From NCBI RefSeq assembly GCF_049800835.1, contig NZ_JBNAFU010000007.1:1-64000 (forward strand): a stretch of DNA of 64,000 bases, in the 5' to 3' direction. The first letter of the stretch is position 1; each line of letters opens with the position of its first letter. This DNA is from Dinoroseobacter sp049800835. Its GTDB lineage: Bacteria; Pseudomonadota; Alphaproteobacteria; Rhodobacterales; Rhodobacteraceae. Positions 42,967-51,931 of this stretch are shown one piece after another. Both the position numbers and the translations under genes were made by a program. The notes beneath the pieces were generated by a model. That model did not search any database and was not told the origin of the DNA. It worked only from the letters and a program-made list of their open reading frames with translations.

Positions 42967-43523
42967 GTCATCTCTCCATTCGCTGCGCGCCGTTCAGGCA
43001 CGCCGGTTCCATGATTGCGACAACAGGTATTTTCCGTGCACGCCAATGAAAAGGGCAATTCGGCGGAGGTTCGCATCAGGTCGGAATTTTCACGTGTTTC
43101 CCATGAAAACTCCAAAACTGGACCGGGCCAACTGACAGGTTTATGTCAGTTATAGGTCGAGTTGAGATGGAATCACACGCGGTCATGAGGAAAAGCACAC
43201 TGACGTCGCCCATCAGCCAGCAGCACCAGCCCGGCACGGAACATGGCATCACTTGCCCACTGCCGGGGCACGACAGCGTTTTCTGCCTGACCACGGCGAG
43301 AGCGGCAGGACCAGTCTTGCGCGCGACCGAACAGAGGACAGCCCGCTTCGGGACGAAGGAGCGATGGCGCGACATGATCCTCGGGGCGTCAAGCGGAACT
43401 GCGCGGTTCGCGGGCGCGGCAGTCCTGACGCGGCCGGAGTTCAATCGGGTTCTTGCCACCATCGATCGGTCCGGCGTCACGCGTGGCTGTCTGGTGATCC
43501 GCTTGCAAACGGCCTGCTGACCC
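42967..43523. other. 557-bp region between tatA and WYL regulator
   Basis: Contains the promoter region of tatA, the ACTGACA palindrome (43131-43150), and an open frame 43143-43520 on the + strand. That frame starts inside the palindrome, its product has no recognisable motif or conserved look, and its composition does not resemble neighbouring genes, so I do not call it. The stretch 43380-43520 ends 3 bp before the regulator start and could still be a degraded gene. Confidence 0.5.
43131..43150. promoter_or_regulatory. Perfect inverted repeat ACTGACA-N6-TGTCAGT
   Basis: Two 7-bp perfect arms with a 6-nt spacer (GGTTTA), 164 bp from the tatA start and 374 bp before the WYL regulator. The form and symmetry are those of a dimeric HTH operator. 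Autoregulation by the WYL-domain regulator is a reasonable inference. Confidence 0.6.
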
Positions 43524-44213
43524 ATGCGCCGCACCGACCGTCTCTTCGACCTGATCCAGATCCTGCGCGATGGCAAACTGCACCGCGCACAGGACCTTGC
43601 GGAGGCCACGGAGGTGTCAGTGCGCACGATCTACAGGGATATGGAGACATTACAGGCCTCAGGCGTCCCGGTGGAAGGGGAGCGCGGCGTCGGATACATG
43701 ATGACCGCGCCCGTTACCCTGCCCCCGCTCAACCTGACACTTGCAGAGCTGGAGGCACTGCATCTGGGGCTCGCCATCATCGGGGAGGCTGCGGGCCCCG
43801 AGATGCAGGCCGCAGCACACACGCTGTCACGAAAGATAGACGCGGTGTTGCCCGAAGACACCCAAGCGCCACGCCCCGGATGGGGCTTTGCCGTCTATCC
43901 CTTTGCCGAAGCCGCAAAAGGCTTTACCCATATGCCACCCTTGCGCGCGGCGATCCGGGCGCGCCAGAAGGTTCTACTGGGCTACACGTCGCTCGACGGG
44001 GCCGAAACGGAGCGTGTCGTACGCCCGTTGGAGCTGGAGTACTGGGGCCGGGTCTGGACCCTGACCGCGTGGTGCGAACTGCGCACCGGGTTTCGCGTGT
44101 TTCGCTTGGACCGGATCAGCGCCGTGAAACCCATGCCCGCGCTGTTCGTGGACGAACCGGGCAAACGCCTGGCGGACTATGACCCCATGGCTGCGCACCG
44201 AGGTGGTGCGTAA
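43524..44213 (+). CDS. YafY-type regulator (HTH_11 plus WYL domain)
   Basis: A 229-residue transcriptional regulator. The N-terminal winged helix (residues 1-60; RLFDLIQILRDGKLHRAQDLAEATEVSVRTIYRDMETL) is DeoR/HTH_11-like. The C-terminal part (about 135-220) is a WYL-type ligand domain with VLLGYTSLDGAETERVVRPLELEYWGRVWTL. WYL domains sense small ligands or nucleic acids. It is convergent with the ABC ATPase, 6 bp away. Confidence 0.92.
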   Translation: MRRTDRLFDLIQILRDGKLHRAQDLAEATEVSVRTIYRDMETLQASGVPVEGERGVGYMMTAPVTLPPLNLTLAELEALHLGLAIIGEAAGPEMQAAAHTLSRKIDAVLPEDTQAPRPGWGFAVYPFAEAAKGFTHMPPLRAAIRARQKVLLGYTSLDGAETERVVRPLELEYWGRVWTLTAWCELRTGFRVFRLDRISAVKPMPALFVDEPGKRLADYDPMAAHRGGA

Positions 44214-44219
44214 GAGAGT

Positions 44220-45314
44220 TCAGGCGGCAAACACGAAGCACCGGTCGCGCCGCAGCGACAACCACAAGACCGTGTCCGGTTTGGGCAAGAACACCCCCGG
44301 CACCGTCGCCCGCAGGATGAGATCGTCGAAATCCATGCGAAATTCGACCAGACTTTCGCGCCCCATGAACCGCGCGCGGGTCACCGTGCCTCGCGCAGGG
44401 GCGCCGTCTTGCGGGGTCGGTCTGGGGCCTTGTCCCGCGCGGTCGAAATCGATGCGCAGATGCTGGGGCCGAATGATAATCTCAACCTGGCCGCCATCGG
44501 GAACACCCGGAGCGAGGAACTGACCGAATGGCGTTTCCGTAAGCGCGCCCTGAACTTTTCCAGATATAACATTGATATCGCTGAAAAATGCAGCCGCTGC
44601 CTTGTCCATTGGCGCATTGTACACGTTGTATGGGGCACCTTGCTGCACGATCCGGCCGTCCCGCATCAGGGCGATATTGTCCGCCATGCGCATCGCTTCG
44701 TCCGGTTCATGCGTGACCAGCAACACAGCCGTGCCTTCGTCCTTGAGGACCTCCAACGTGTCGTCGCGGATCCCGTCGCGCAACCGGTTGTCGAGGCCCG
44801 AGAACGGTTCGTCCATCAACATGATCCGGGGCCGTGGGGCAAGGGCGCGCGCGAGGGCCACGCGCTGCTGCTCGCCGCCAGACAGCTGATGGGGAAATTT
44901 CTTGGCGTATCCGGTCAGCCCGACGCGTTCCAGAAGCTCGCCCGCACGGGCGCGTTTCTTGGATTTTGCGCCATGCAGGCCAAACCCGACGTTATCCTCG
45001 ACACTCAGATGCGGAAACAGGGCGAAGTCCTGAAACATCAGCCCGATAGAGCGGCCTTCCGGAGGAGTATGGAGCGCATCGGAGGCGATCATCTCCCCAT
45101 CCACGAGCAGATCGCCGCCATCCTGTCGGTCTACACCTGCAATGATCCGCAGGGTGGTCGATTTTCCGCAACCTGAGGGGCCCAGCAAGCATGTGACCTG
45201 CCCCTGTTCGACCTGCAGGCTGACATCGTCGACCACGCGTTTGCCCTGAAACTCGCGCATCAGGTTGCGGACATCCAGCCTTGGAGGGGGCGGTTTCAGC
45301 AAAGGCAGCCTCAA
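44220..45314 (-). CDS. Orphan ABC ATPase, FbpC-like
   Basis: A 364-residue ATPase of the iron(III)/putrescine group: Walker A GPSGCGKST, FQDFALFPHLSVEDNVGFGL, signature QLSGGEQQRVALARALA, Walker B IMLMDEPFSGLDN, and a C-terminal TOBE-like domain. No permease or binding protein is adjacent; the upstream gene is a sodium symporter. A TTG start at 45314 gives a normal N-terminus but lies inside a hairpin stem and lacks a good ribosome site; an ATG at 45260 would cut the first strand. Confidence 0.85.
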   Translation of the reverse strand: MRLPLLKPPPPRLDVRNLMREFQGKRVVDDVSLQVEQGQVTCLLGPSGCGKSTTLRIIAGVDRQDGGDLLVDGEMIASDALHTPPEGRSIGLMFQDFALFPHLSVEDNVGFGLHGAKSKKRARAGELLERVGLTGYAKKFPHQLSGGEQQRVALARALAPRPRIMLMDEPFSGLDNRLRDGIRDDTLEVLKDEGTAVLLVTHEPDEAMRMADNIALMRDGRIVQQGAPYNVYNAPMDKAAAAFFSDINVISGKVQGALTETPFGQFLAPGVPDGGQVEIIIRPQHLRIDFDRAGQGPRPTPQDGAPARGTVTRARFMGRESLVEFRMDFDDLILRATVPGVFLPKPDTVLWLSLRRDRCFVFAA

Positions 45315-45338
45315 TCCCGAAGGTTTTACTCGGGATTG
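45312..45338 (-). other. Hairpin overlapping the start of the ABC ATPase
   Basis: CAATCCCGA and TCGGGATTG form a perfect 9-bp stem with a 9-nt loop. It covers the probable TTG start codon, 12 bp after the symporter stop. There is no U-tract. It could block ribosome entry or end the symporter mRNA. Confidence 0.5.
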
Positions 45339-45350
45339 GGCGTATCAGCC

Positions 45351-46733
45351 CTATTCCGCAGGCGCAACCCGCGCCCCGCGCAGGCCCAGACCGACGGCCA
45401 CGAAACCAATGGCGAGCACCGCCACGCAGATCCACAGAAGCTGATCATATTTGTGCGCCTCGGGCAAAACCCGGACGACGAGTTCCGTATCCCGCCAGAA
45501 ATATACAAGCGCTCCACCAATCGCCGCCGCGAACGAAACAAGGTAAGACCACAGCGGAATGTCCCGTTTCAGGATCAGACCCGCCACCAACACGGGGGTG
45601 AGGAACATAGAGGCCGTGCCGGAAACCGCCACAGCGTCAAACAGGGTCGCATTGCCCCACAGCGTCAGCGCCGTGCCCGCCGCCATGAACCCGACCATGG
45701 CGATACGCCCGCCAGCCAGGGTGCGCGGCAGCAGACGCAACTCCTCCACCATGACACGGGCGGACGAAGACAGTGCGGAATCAAGTGTTGATAGGGCCGA
45801 GATCAGAAGCGACAGCATCAGCAAGGCCCAGACCCATCCAGGAAACATCGTGGCCCATGTGCCAAGCAGTTGCCCTTCGTATTCGGCACCCGTCAGGCTC
45901 GCTTGAATGCCGAACATACCGAAGCCGATGATACACAGGCTGGAAATCCAGAACGCATGCAGGAACGACCAAGCGGTACGCTTGCGATCCGCCAGAAATC
46001 CGCGATCCATCATCACCGGGTCATGCGCCGGATACGAAAACACCTGAAGCGCGGCGACGGCCAGCAGAATCCAGCCCTGTCGCGTGCCGGAGGTGCCTTC
46101 AGCGCTCAGAACCGCCGCAAGATCGAATTCGGCGGACGTAATGAGCGCGTAGAAGGCGATGCCGAACACCACCAGAAACAAAAGCATCTGCACCACATCC
46201 GTCCGTAACGCTGCGGACAACCCGCCCCAGGCGGAATAGGCGAGCCCCAGAACCGCCACGGCGAGAATTGCGATGGTCCCTGCCCCGCTCTGCGGGACCA
46301 GGGCATCGAAAATGAGCCCGACCACCAGAAGGTTGGCGAACACCTCCGACAACAGGCGAAGCGCGATGACGATATTGTAGGTGCCGGTTCCGGTCGCGCC
46401 GAACCGCGCGCCAAGCCACGCCTGCACCGAACGTCCGCCCTGCGCACGGATGCGTGCAACGATGAAACCGCCGGTCAGAAACGACCCATAGTAGGCAGCG
46501 TAGGCCAGCGTGCCGGGCATTCCGTAAAAGTACCCCAGGATCGCGGCGTTCATGAGCGAGCGGGCGAAAATCCAGGTGGTCACCTGGCTGAGTACCAGCG
46601 TCCACAATCCCGGCGCCGCCCCCGCTGCGGACCGGCCACCAAAAAACCCGTCCACCGTTGCACGGCGCGGTGCCACGGCGACAGAGGCCGCCGCCACCAG
46701 AACGAAAGCCAGCCCAACATAGATCGTCATCAT
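45351..46733 (-). CDS. Sodium:solute symporter (SSS family)
   Basis: A 460-residue inner-membrane transporter with about 13 spans. The N-terminal half has WTLVLSQVTTWIFARSLMNAAILGYFYG and YAAYYGSFLTGGFIVARIR, a well-defined subgroup of SSS proteins in Proteobacteria, usually of unknown solute. SALSTLDSALSSSARVM is the sodium-site region of helix 8. It lies 105 bp after the SDR gene and 36 bp before the ABC ATPase, all on one strand. Confidence 0.9.
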   Translation of the reverse strand: MMTIYVGLAFVLVAAASVAVAPRRATVDGFFGGRSAAGAAPGLWTLVLSQVTTWIFARSLMNAAILGYFYGMPGTLAYAAYYGSFLTGGFIVARIRAQGGRSVQAWLGARFGATGTGTYNIVIALRLLSEVFANLLVVGLIFDALVPQSGAGTIAILAVAVLGLAYSAWGGLSAALRTDVVQMLLFLVVFGIAFYALITSAEFDLAAVLSAEGTSGTRQGWILLAVAALQVFSYPAHDPVMMDRGFLADRKRTAWSFLHAFWISSLCIIGFGMFGIQASLTGAEYEGQLLGTWATMFPGWVWALLMLSLLISALSTLDSALSSSARVMVEELRLLPRTLAGGRIAMVGFMAAGTALTLWGNATLFDAVAVSGTASMFLTPVLVAGLILKRDIPLWSYLVSFAAAIGGALVYFWRDTELVVRVLPEAHKYDQLLWICVAVLAIGFVAVGLGLRGARVAPAE

Positions 46734-46838
46734 ACAGAAACTTCCCGCCGTGTGGTTTGCCAGACCGGGCTAGCAAGGCCCGCTGGAAACGACCAGTCAC
46801 AACACGATCACCTACGCGTATGTGACTGACGGCGTCGA

Positions 46839-47618
46839 TCAGACCGTCAGGTTCGCCGCGCCGCCATCGATCAGGATGTTCTGACCAACGATGAAGCCTG
46901 CATGTATTGAACACAGGAACGCGCAGGCCTGACCGAACTCCTCGGGTGTGCCATAGCGATGCGCCGGGATCGTGGCCTGCCGCGCCGCGCGGGCTTCGTC
47001 GAGGGTGACGCCGTCCCGCGCAACAACCGCCGCGTCCAGCGCATCGGCCCGGTCGGTCGCATGGATGCCGGGCAACAGGTTGTTGATCGTCACGTTGTTG
47101 GCAGCAACCTGCCGGGCGGTTCCGGCGACATAGCCAGTCAGTCCCGCGCGGGCCGAGTTCGATAGCCCCAGTTGCGGGATCGGAGCGCGCACGGAAACGG
47201 AGGTGATATTGACCACACGCCCGAACCTGCGATCGATCATGCCCGGCAACGTGGCCTTCATCATGGCGATCGGGCTCAGCATGTTTGCATCAAGGGCCGC
47301 GATGAAATCCTCCCGGTCCCAGTCGGACCACACCCCCGGCGGCGGCCCTCCCGCATTGTTCACGAGGATGTCCACATCCCCGGCGGCATCGAGGACCATC
47401 GTACGCCCCTCCTCGGTCGCGATATCGGCCGCAACCGGTGTCACGGAGACGCCAAACGTCTCGGCAATCTGCGCTGCGGTCTTTTCCAGTGCCTCCGCTC
47501 CGCGTGCGTTGAGGACCAGATCAACCCCTGCTGCCGCGAGGGCTTCTGCGCACCCGCGTCCAAGGCCCTTCGAGCCTGCGCACACAATCCCTTTCTTGCC
47601 TCTGATACCCAGATCCAT
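46839..47618 (-). CDS. Short-chain dehydrogenase/reductase
   Basis: A 259-residue SDR. The cofactor loop is AGSKGLGRGCAEAL (atypical: AGSKG instead of TGxxxG). NNAGG follows and VNITSVS with the downstream region NSARAGLTG replaces the usual YxxxK (no Tyr-x3-Lys at the normal place). This is the 3-oxoacyl-ACP reductase-like subgroup with a divergent active site. The start at 47618 follows GGAGT. The substrate is unknown. It is divergent from the Usp gene. Confidence 0.87.
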   Translation of the reverse strand: MDLGIRGKKGIVCAGSKGLGRGCAEALAAAGVDLVLNARGAEALEKTAAQIAETFGVSVTPVAADIATEEGRTMVLDAAGDVDILVNNAGGPPPGVWSDWDREDFIAALDANMLSPIAMMKATLPGMIDRRFGRVVNITSVSVRAPIPQLGLSNSARAGLTGYVAGTARQVAANNVTINNLLPGIHATDRADALDAAVVARDGVTLDEARAARQATIPAHRYGTPEEFGQACAFLCSIHAGFIVGQNILIDGGAANLTV

Positions 47619-47764
47619 GCTGTCCACTCCCTGTCTTTTGCCTCGGGGTAGCGCGACAGGGTCTGATTGCCAAGGCCTTGAACGGCGCGCAGACTGGTTG
47701 ACCCTGATCAAGCCATCACGCAACGCGTTATGGTACCGTAAGGCGCACATGACAGGAGGACGCG

Positions 47765-48595
47765 ATGCGCTCAATTCTGATTGCTACCGACACCCATGCC
47801 GACAGCGACCGGGCCCTCGCACGGGCGATACGGATCGCAACGGCTCAGGGTGCCGCCCTGACCGTGCTGTCCGTTATGGAAGACACCGAACAGGACGCAG
47901 CACTCACCCTGCGCAAGGGATTGGTGCGCGATCAGCTTGCGCTGCATGTCGGCGCAGACGCACTGGACACGCACATCACCGTCAAGGCCGGAGACCCGGC
48001 ATCCGAGATAGCCCATGCGAGCGCCGGTTGCGCCGCCGATCTGGTTGTGATGGGGCGCCACCACCACCGCAGATTGCTGGATGCGGTCCGGGCCACCACG
48101 GTCGAGAAAATCCTGCAAAGCCTGACCTGCCCTGCCTTGCTGGCAGTTTCACCCGCGGCACAGGACTACGCGCGGGTTCTGGCTCCGGTCGATTTCTCCC
48201 GCGCATGCAAGGCCAGCATCGAGGCCGCGCGCGCCCTGGCCCCGCAGGCCGAAATCGACGTTATCCATGCAGTGCAAGTGCCCTATCAAACCGCAATCGC
48301 GGCCCCGGGTGCCGTTGGCGATATCTCCCATATGGTGGACCCAACGCCGTTTCTTGAAGATGCAGAGGCGCGCGCAAAGGCATTCAGCCCGGATCAGGCG
48401 GTCACGTGCAAGGCGGGTGCGATCAGCAGCGTGTTCGAAGCGGCATTTCAGGAGGCGCGCGCCGATCTGGTCTGCCTCGGCGCGCACACGAAAACAGGGA
48501 TCATGGATGCGCTGCTCGGCAGCTTCACCGCCGACATGGTCCGCAATCCTCCCACAGACCTGTTGATCGCGCCCCCACCGCGCAGTGCGATGTAG
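47765..48595 (+). CDS. Tandem universal stress protein (two UspA domains)
   Basis: A 276-residue cytoplasmic protein with two UspA domains (about 1-133 and 137-272). The first ends DLVVMGRHHHRRLLD, the second DLVCLGAHTKTGIMDALLGSFTADMV, both close to the ATP-binding G-x2-G-x9-G(S/T) pattern. AGGAGG lies before the ATG. It is probably induced by stress or starvation. It converges on acuI with only 12 bp between stops. Confidence 0.92.
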   Translation: MRSILIATDTHADSDRALARAIRIATAQGAALTVLSVMEDTEQDAALTLRKGLVRDQLALHVGADALDTHITVKAGDPASEIAHASAGCAADLVVMGRHHHRRLLDAVRATTVEKILQSLTCPALLAVSPAAQDYARVLAPVDFSRACKASIEAARALAPQAEIDVIHAVQVPYQTAIAAPGAVGDISHMVDPTPFLEDAEARAKAFSPDQAVTCKAGAISSVFEAAFQEARADLVCLGAHTKTGIMDALLGSFTADMVRNPPTDLLIAPPPRSAM

Positions 48596-48607
48596 GGCGC
48601 GACTGGA

Positions 48608-49594
48608 TCAGGCGTTCACGTCAACGACAACGCGGCCCTTGACCTGTCCTTTCAGGATGTCCGACCCCAACTTGGGAAGATCGGCCATCGTGGCGGGTTG
48701 CACCATCGTCTCGAGCTTGTCCATCGGAAGGCTCTGGGCGATCTCGGCCCAGGCGCGGACACGGTCCTCGTAGGGGCGCATGACGGAATCGATGCCGAGC
48801 AGGTTCACACCGCGCAACAGGAACGGGATCACAGTTGCAGGAAGACCTGCACCGCCGGCAAGTCCAACCGCCGCGACAGAGCCGCCGTACTTGATCTGAC
48901 CCAGCACGCGCGCCAGCATCGGTCCGCCGACGGCATCGATGCACCCCGCCCAGGTTTCGGCCTCAAGCGGGCGTTTTACGGTCTCGTTTATGTCCTCGCG
49001 GGCGACGATCTGCGTCGCCCCGAGGCTCTTGAGGTAATCTGCCGTTTCGGGCCGTCCGGTGACACCGGCCACCTCGTAGCCCTTCGCCGACAGGATCGCG
49101 ACCGCGACAGACCCCACACCGCCAGCCGCACCCGTAACCAGAACCGGGCCGTTTTCGGGGGTCAGCCCGTGATCTTCGAGCGCCATAACTGCCAACATCG
49201 CGGTGAACCCTGCCGTGCCGACGGCCATGGCCTGCCGCGTGCTGAGTGCGCCAGGCAACGGCACCAGCCAGTCGGCTTTTACACGCGCCTTTTGCGCATA
49301 CCCGCCCCAGTGGACCTCCCCAACGCGCCAGCCGGTCAGGACAACCTTGTCACCGGGGGCGTAGCGGGCGTCTTCGGACGCCTCAACCGTTCCGGCGAAG
49401 TCGATGCCGGGCACGTGCGGGTACTTGCGCACCAAACCTCCGCCCGGACCAATGCAAAGACCGTCCTTGTAATTCACGGTAGAGTATTCGACCGCCACCG
49501 TCACGTCGCCCTCGGGCAGCATGTCTTCGGTGATCTCTTCAACCGCAGCGACCGGTTTTTCGTCACCTTCTTTGCGCACGACCAGTGCTTTCAT
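48608..49594 (-). CDS. acuI: Acrylyl-CoA reductase (AcuI), MDR family
   Basis: A 328-residue zinc-free MDR enzyme that reduces acryloyl-CoA to propanoyl-CoA with NADPH, detoxifying an intermediate of DMSP breakdown. YSTVNYKDGLCIG and HVPGIDFAGTVE start the catalytic domain; VTGAAGGVGSVAVAILSAKGYEVAGVTGR is the NADP site. Its place directly after dmdA (25-bp gap) is the well-known marine arrangement. GGAGAG precedes the ATG at 49594. Confidence 0.95.
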   Translation of the reverse strand: MKALVVRKEGDEKPVAAVEEITEDMLPEGDVTVAVEYSTVNYKDGLCIGPGGGLVRKYPHVPGIDFAGTVEASEDARYAPGDKVVLTGWRVGEVHWGGYAQKARVKADWLVPLPGALSTRQAMAVGTAGFTAMLAVMALEDHGLTPENGPVLVTGAAGGVGSVAVAILSAKGYEVAGVTGRPETADYLKSLGATQIVAREDINETVKRPLEAETWAGCIDAVGGPMLARVLGQIKYGGSVAAVGLAGGAGLPATVIPFLLRGVNLLGIDSVMRPYEDRVRAWAEIAQSLPMDKLETMVQPATMADLPKLGSDILKGQVKGRVVVDVNA

Positions 49595-49619
49595 GTCATC
49601 CACTCTCCGTTTGATCCGG

Positions 49620-50720
49620 TTAAATCCAAAACCCGCCACGCACCGTCGCGGTACGCGCGCCTGCTTGTGTTTCGACCAGCAACTCGGTGCCTGCATCCCA
49701 GTGGGTCAGACGCACCATGCCGATGGCCACGTTGGTCTGATAGTCGGGCGACCACGCCGCCGAGGTAATCTGCCCGACCCGCGTGTTGCCCGCCCACAAG
49801 GGCCACTCCCGGTCACAGCGCCCGACCGGTTCGCCACTGATATCCAGCGCGCGGACCTGCCGGATCGGCCCGTCCATCGACACGCGCATCAAGGCATCGC
49901 GCCCCAGACAGCCGATTGCGGTTTCCACATTGCAAAATCGCCCCAGGCCGCACTCGAAGGGCGTATTCGCCCGCGTCATGTCATTGCCGTAGCTCAACAA
50001 GCCCCCCTCGATCCGTTCGATCAGGTTGGGACATCCAGCCCGCACGCCCAGATCGGCACCCGCCGTCATCAGCGCATCCCAGAGCGGCATGCCAAGCTCT
50101 GCGCCTTCCACGTAAATCTCGAACCCACCCTGGCGCGAATAGCCTGATCGGGCCACGACCAGTTCGCGCCCCTCCCATTGAAAAAAGCCGAACCGGAAAA
50201 AGCGCAGGGCGACGGCGTCATCGCCAAAGAGCCGGGCAATCAGCGTGTCCGCTTTTGGACCCTGAACGGCCAGCGGCGAGACATCCGGTTCCTCCACCGA
50301 GACCTCGAGCTGGCGCGCGTGGCCCAACGCCTTGACCCACAAAAGCAGATCGCTGTCAGCAATCGAAATCCAGTACCGGTCCTCCGCCAGCTTCAATGCG
50401 ACCGGGTCGTTCAGCATGCCGCCCGTCTCGTCCACGACGGGGATGTAATAGCACTGCCCCGGAAGCATACCGCGCAGATCGCGCGGGGTCAGAATTTGCA
50501 ACAGGCGCCCCGCATCAGGGCCGCGCAATTCCACCTGTCGTTCGACGGCCACGTCCCAGATTTGCACGTTTGTTTTCAGGTGGCGGTAATCTGCCTCAAC
50601 GCTCTCGAATACGGTCGGAAGGAGCATACGGTTGTAAACGGTGTATCCCTTGACCCCGGCCGCCTCCACACCGGGCGAAAAGGGCGTGCGCCGCAGGCGG
50701 CGAGAGAGCGAGAGTTCCAT
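49620..50720 (-). CDS. dmdA: Dimethylsulfoniopropionate demethylase
   Basis: A 366-residue tetrahydrofolate-dependent enzyme (GcvT fold) that removes a methyl group from DMSP, giving methylmercaptopropionate. The start SRRLRRTPFSPGVEAAGVKGYTVYN, then VWDVAVE-like and LTPRDLRGMLPGQCYYIPVVD, WISIADSDLLLW, and GGLLSYGNDMTRANTPFECG are close to the Roseobacter DmdA that I know. This start overlaps the DinB gene stop by one base (TGATG), so translation is coupled. Confidence 0.96.
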   Translation of the reverse strand: MELSLSRRLRRTPFSPGVEAAGVKGYTVYNRMLLPTVFESVEADYRHLKTNVQIWDVAVERQVELRGPDAGRLLQILTPRDLRGMLPGQCYYIPVVDETGGMLNDPVALKLAEDRYWISIADSDLLLWVKALGHARQLEVSVEEPDVSPLAVQGPKADTLIARLFGDDAVALRFFRFGFFQWEGRELVVARSGYSRQGGFEIYVEGAELGMPLWDALMTAGADLGVRAGCPNLIERIEGGLLSYGNDMTRANTPFECGLGRFCNVETAIGCLGRDALMRVSMDGPIRQVRALDISGEPVGRCDREWPLWAGNTRVGQITSAAWSPDYQTNVAIGMVRLTHWDAGTELLVETQAGARTATVRGGFWI

Positions 50721-51226
50721 CAAAGCCCCTCCGGCATCGCGAACAGGTCGGTGTCGCCAGGACGCGCGCCAGCGGCAGTCAGCATCGCGTGGATCTGGCC
50801 GCGATGGTGCGTTTGATGGTTGAAGAAATGCGCCACACACACGGCGAAGGGCCGCTCGACCTGCTGGTTCAGGGCCCCAGAAAACCAACCAAGCGTGCCT
50901 TCGAGGGCTTCCGCGTCCAACCGTCCTGCCCAATCGGTGATCTGACGGTCTGCCTCCCGCCGGGCCCGTAAATAGACTGCCCAGCTCGGGGTGAATTCGA
51001 CGCTTGAGGCAATGCCGCCCTCGGGTTTGTCCCATTCGGCAAAGCGACTCATCCAGATCGTGTCGCCCCAGAGCAGGTGATTGAACGTCGCAAAGATCGA
51101 GCCGAAATGCGCGCCGCGAAACTTGGTCAACTCGGCCACAGGCAAGCCCGCCGCCGCCGAGATCAGGCTTTCGTTCTGCCACGCGTTATAGCGTGCCATC
51201 ATGTGGCAATAGCCGGGCGTGATCAT
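50720..51226 (-). CDS. DinB-family protein
   Basis: A 168-residue four-helix-bundle protein. MITPGYCHMMARYNAWQNESLI and FNHLLWGDTIWMSRF carry the first metal-site histidine; FFNHQTHHRGQIHAML carries the other two. DinB/YfiT-like proteins bind a divalent metal and often act as thiol-dependent transferases. Its start overlaps the DUF1326 stop (ATGA) and its stop the dmdA start, so it belongs to the dmdA operon. Confidence 0.9.
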   Translation of the reverse strand: MITPGYCHMMARYNAWQNESLISAAAGLPVAELTKFRGAHFGSIFATFNHLLWGDTIWMSRFAEWDKPEGGIASSVEFTPSWAVYLRARREADRQITDWAGRLDAEALEGTLGWFSGALNQQVERPFAVCVAHFFNHQTHHRGQIHAMLTAAGARPGDTDLFAMPEGL

Positions 51227-51921
51227 TTCCCGGGCCCGGACCAGTGGATCGGACAAATCTCGGCGGACTTGCCCCCGAAGTCCCACATCCGGCCGAAATC
51301 GCGCACCCTGCTTTTGAGCCCTTTCGCGACGATGATGTCGGGTCCCATCCAGTATTTGGAGTTCGAGACCATCACGGGATGATCGGGATCGGCGCCACCG
51401 ACCATCTCGATCTCCCCTTCGATCTTGCGGCCCACCTTGATCGAACGGCGCGCGCCGTTCGTCCCAATCTCCACGGGCGCGCGCTCCGCACCGACAATGT
51501 CGGAGACCAGCAGCGTAAAGAGGCCCGTGGTGCCGCCCGCCGCGCCGGAGAAAATCTTGAGAATGCCGTTATAGGCTTTTTGTGTGGACCGTTCGTCCAC
51601 GTAGGCCGCGACACGCCAGCCGCCTTCGGCCATGCGGCCCGGAATCTCGACCATCAGCGCGACGTTCAGCCCGGCGAGGGACTCGCCTTCGAAATGGCCC
51701 TCATCAATGCGGATCGCCATCCAGGCCTTGCAGTCGCCTTCGGTCGGGGGATGCTTGCCAAGACTGACAACGCACGGACAGAACACGTCGCAGGAGCAAT
51801 TGAGAAACAGCTCGCCCTTGATCTCCCAACTCGTGGGCTCCATCCGGCGGCGGCGCGGGTTCATCCGCGCGTCGATCCGCTCCATCACCTGAAGGCGGTC
51901 GGATTTCTTGTGCTTCGCCAT
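51223..51921 (-). CDS. DUF1326 protein
   Basis: A 232-residue protein. The core (about 30-225) reads WEIKGELFLNCSCDVFCPCVVSLG, with a tight cysteine set (CSCDVFCPC) that could bind a metal or cluster. EIEMVGGADPDHPVMVSNSKYW is conserved at the C-terminal end. The function is unknown. It has GGAGGG upstream and follows the DUF2182 gene by 10 bp; the two families often occur together. Confidence 0.88.
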   Translation of the reverse strand: MAKHKKSDRLQVMERIDARMNPRRRRMEPTSWEIKGELFLNCSCDVFCPCVVSLGKHPPTEGDCKAWMAIRIDEGHFEGESLAGLNVALMVEIPGRMAEGGWRVAAYVDERSTQKAYNGILKIFSGAAGGTTGLFTLLVSDIVGAERAPVEIGTNGARRSIKVGRKIEGEIEMVGGADPDHPVMVSNSKYWMGPDIIVAKGLKSRVRDFGRMWDFGGKSAEICPIHWSGPGK

Positions 51922-51931
51922 TGTCCCTCCC

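Noticed and set aside
43420..43470. tRNA-like 3' end (TTCAATC near a CCACC)
   Set aside because: The putative T-arm bases do not pair and no acceptor or anticodon arm can be drawn.
43143..43520. 125-codon open frame before the WYL regulator
   Set aside because: Starts inside a perfect palindrome without a ribosome site and has no recognisable features; kept only as a description of the gap.
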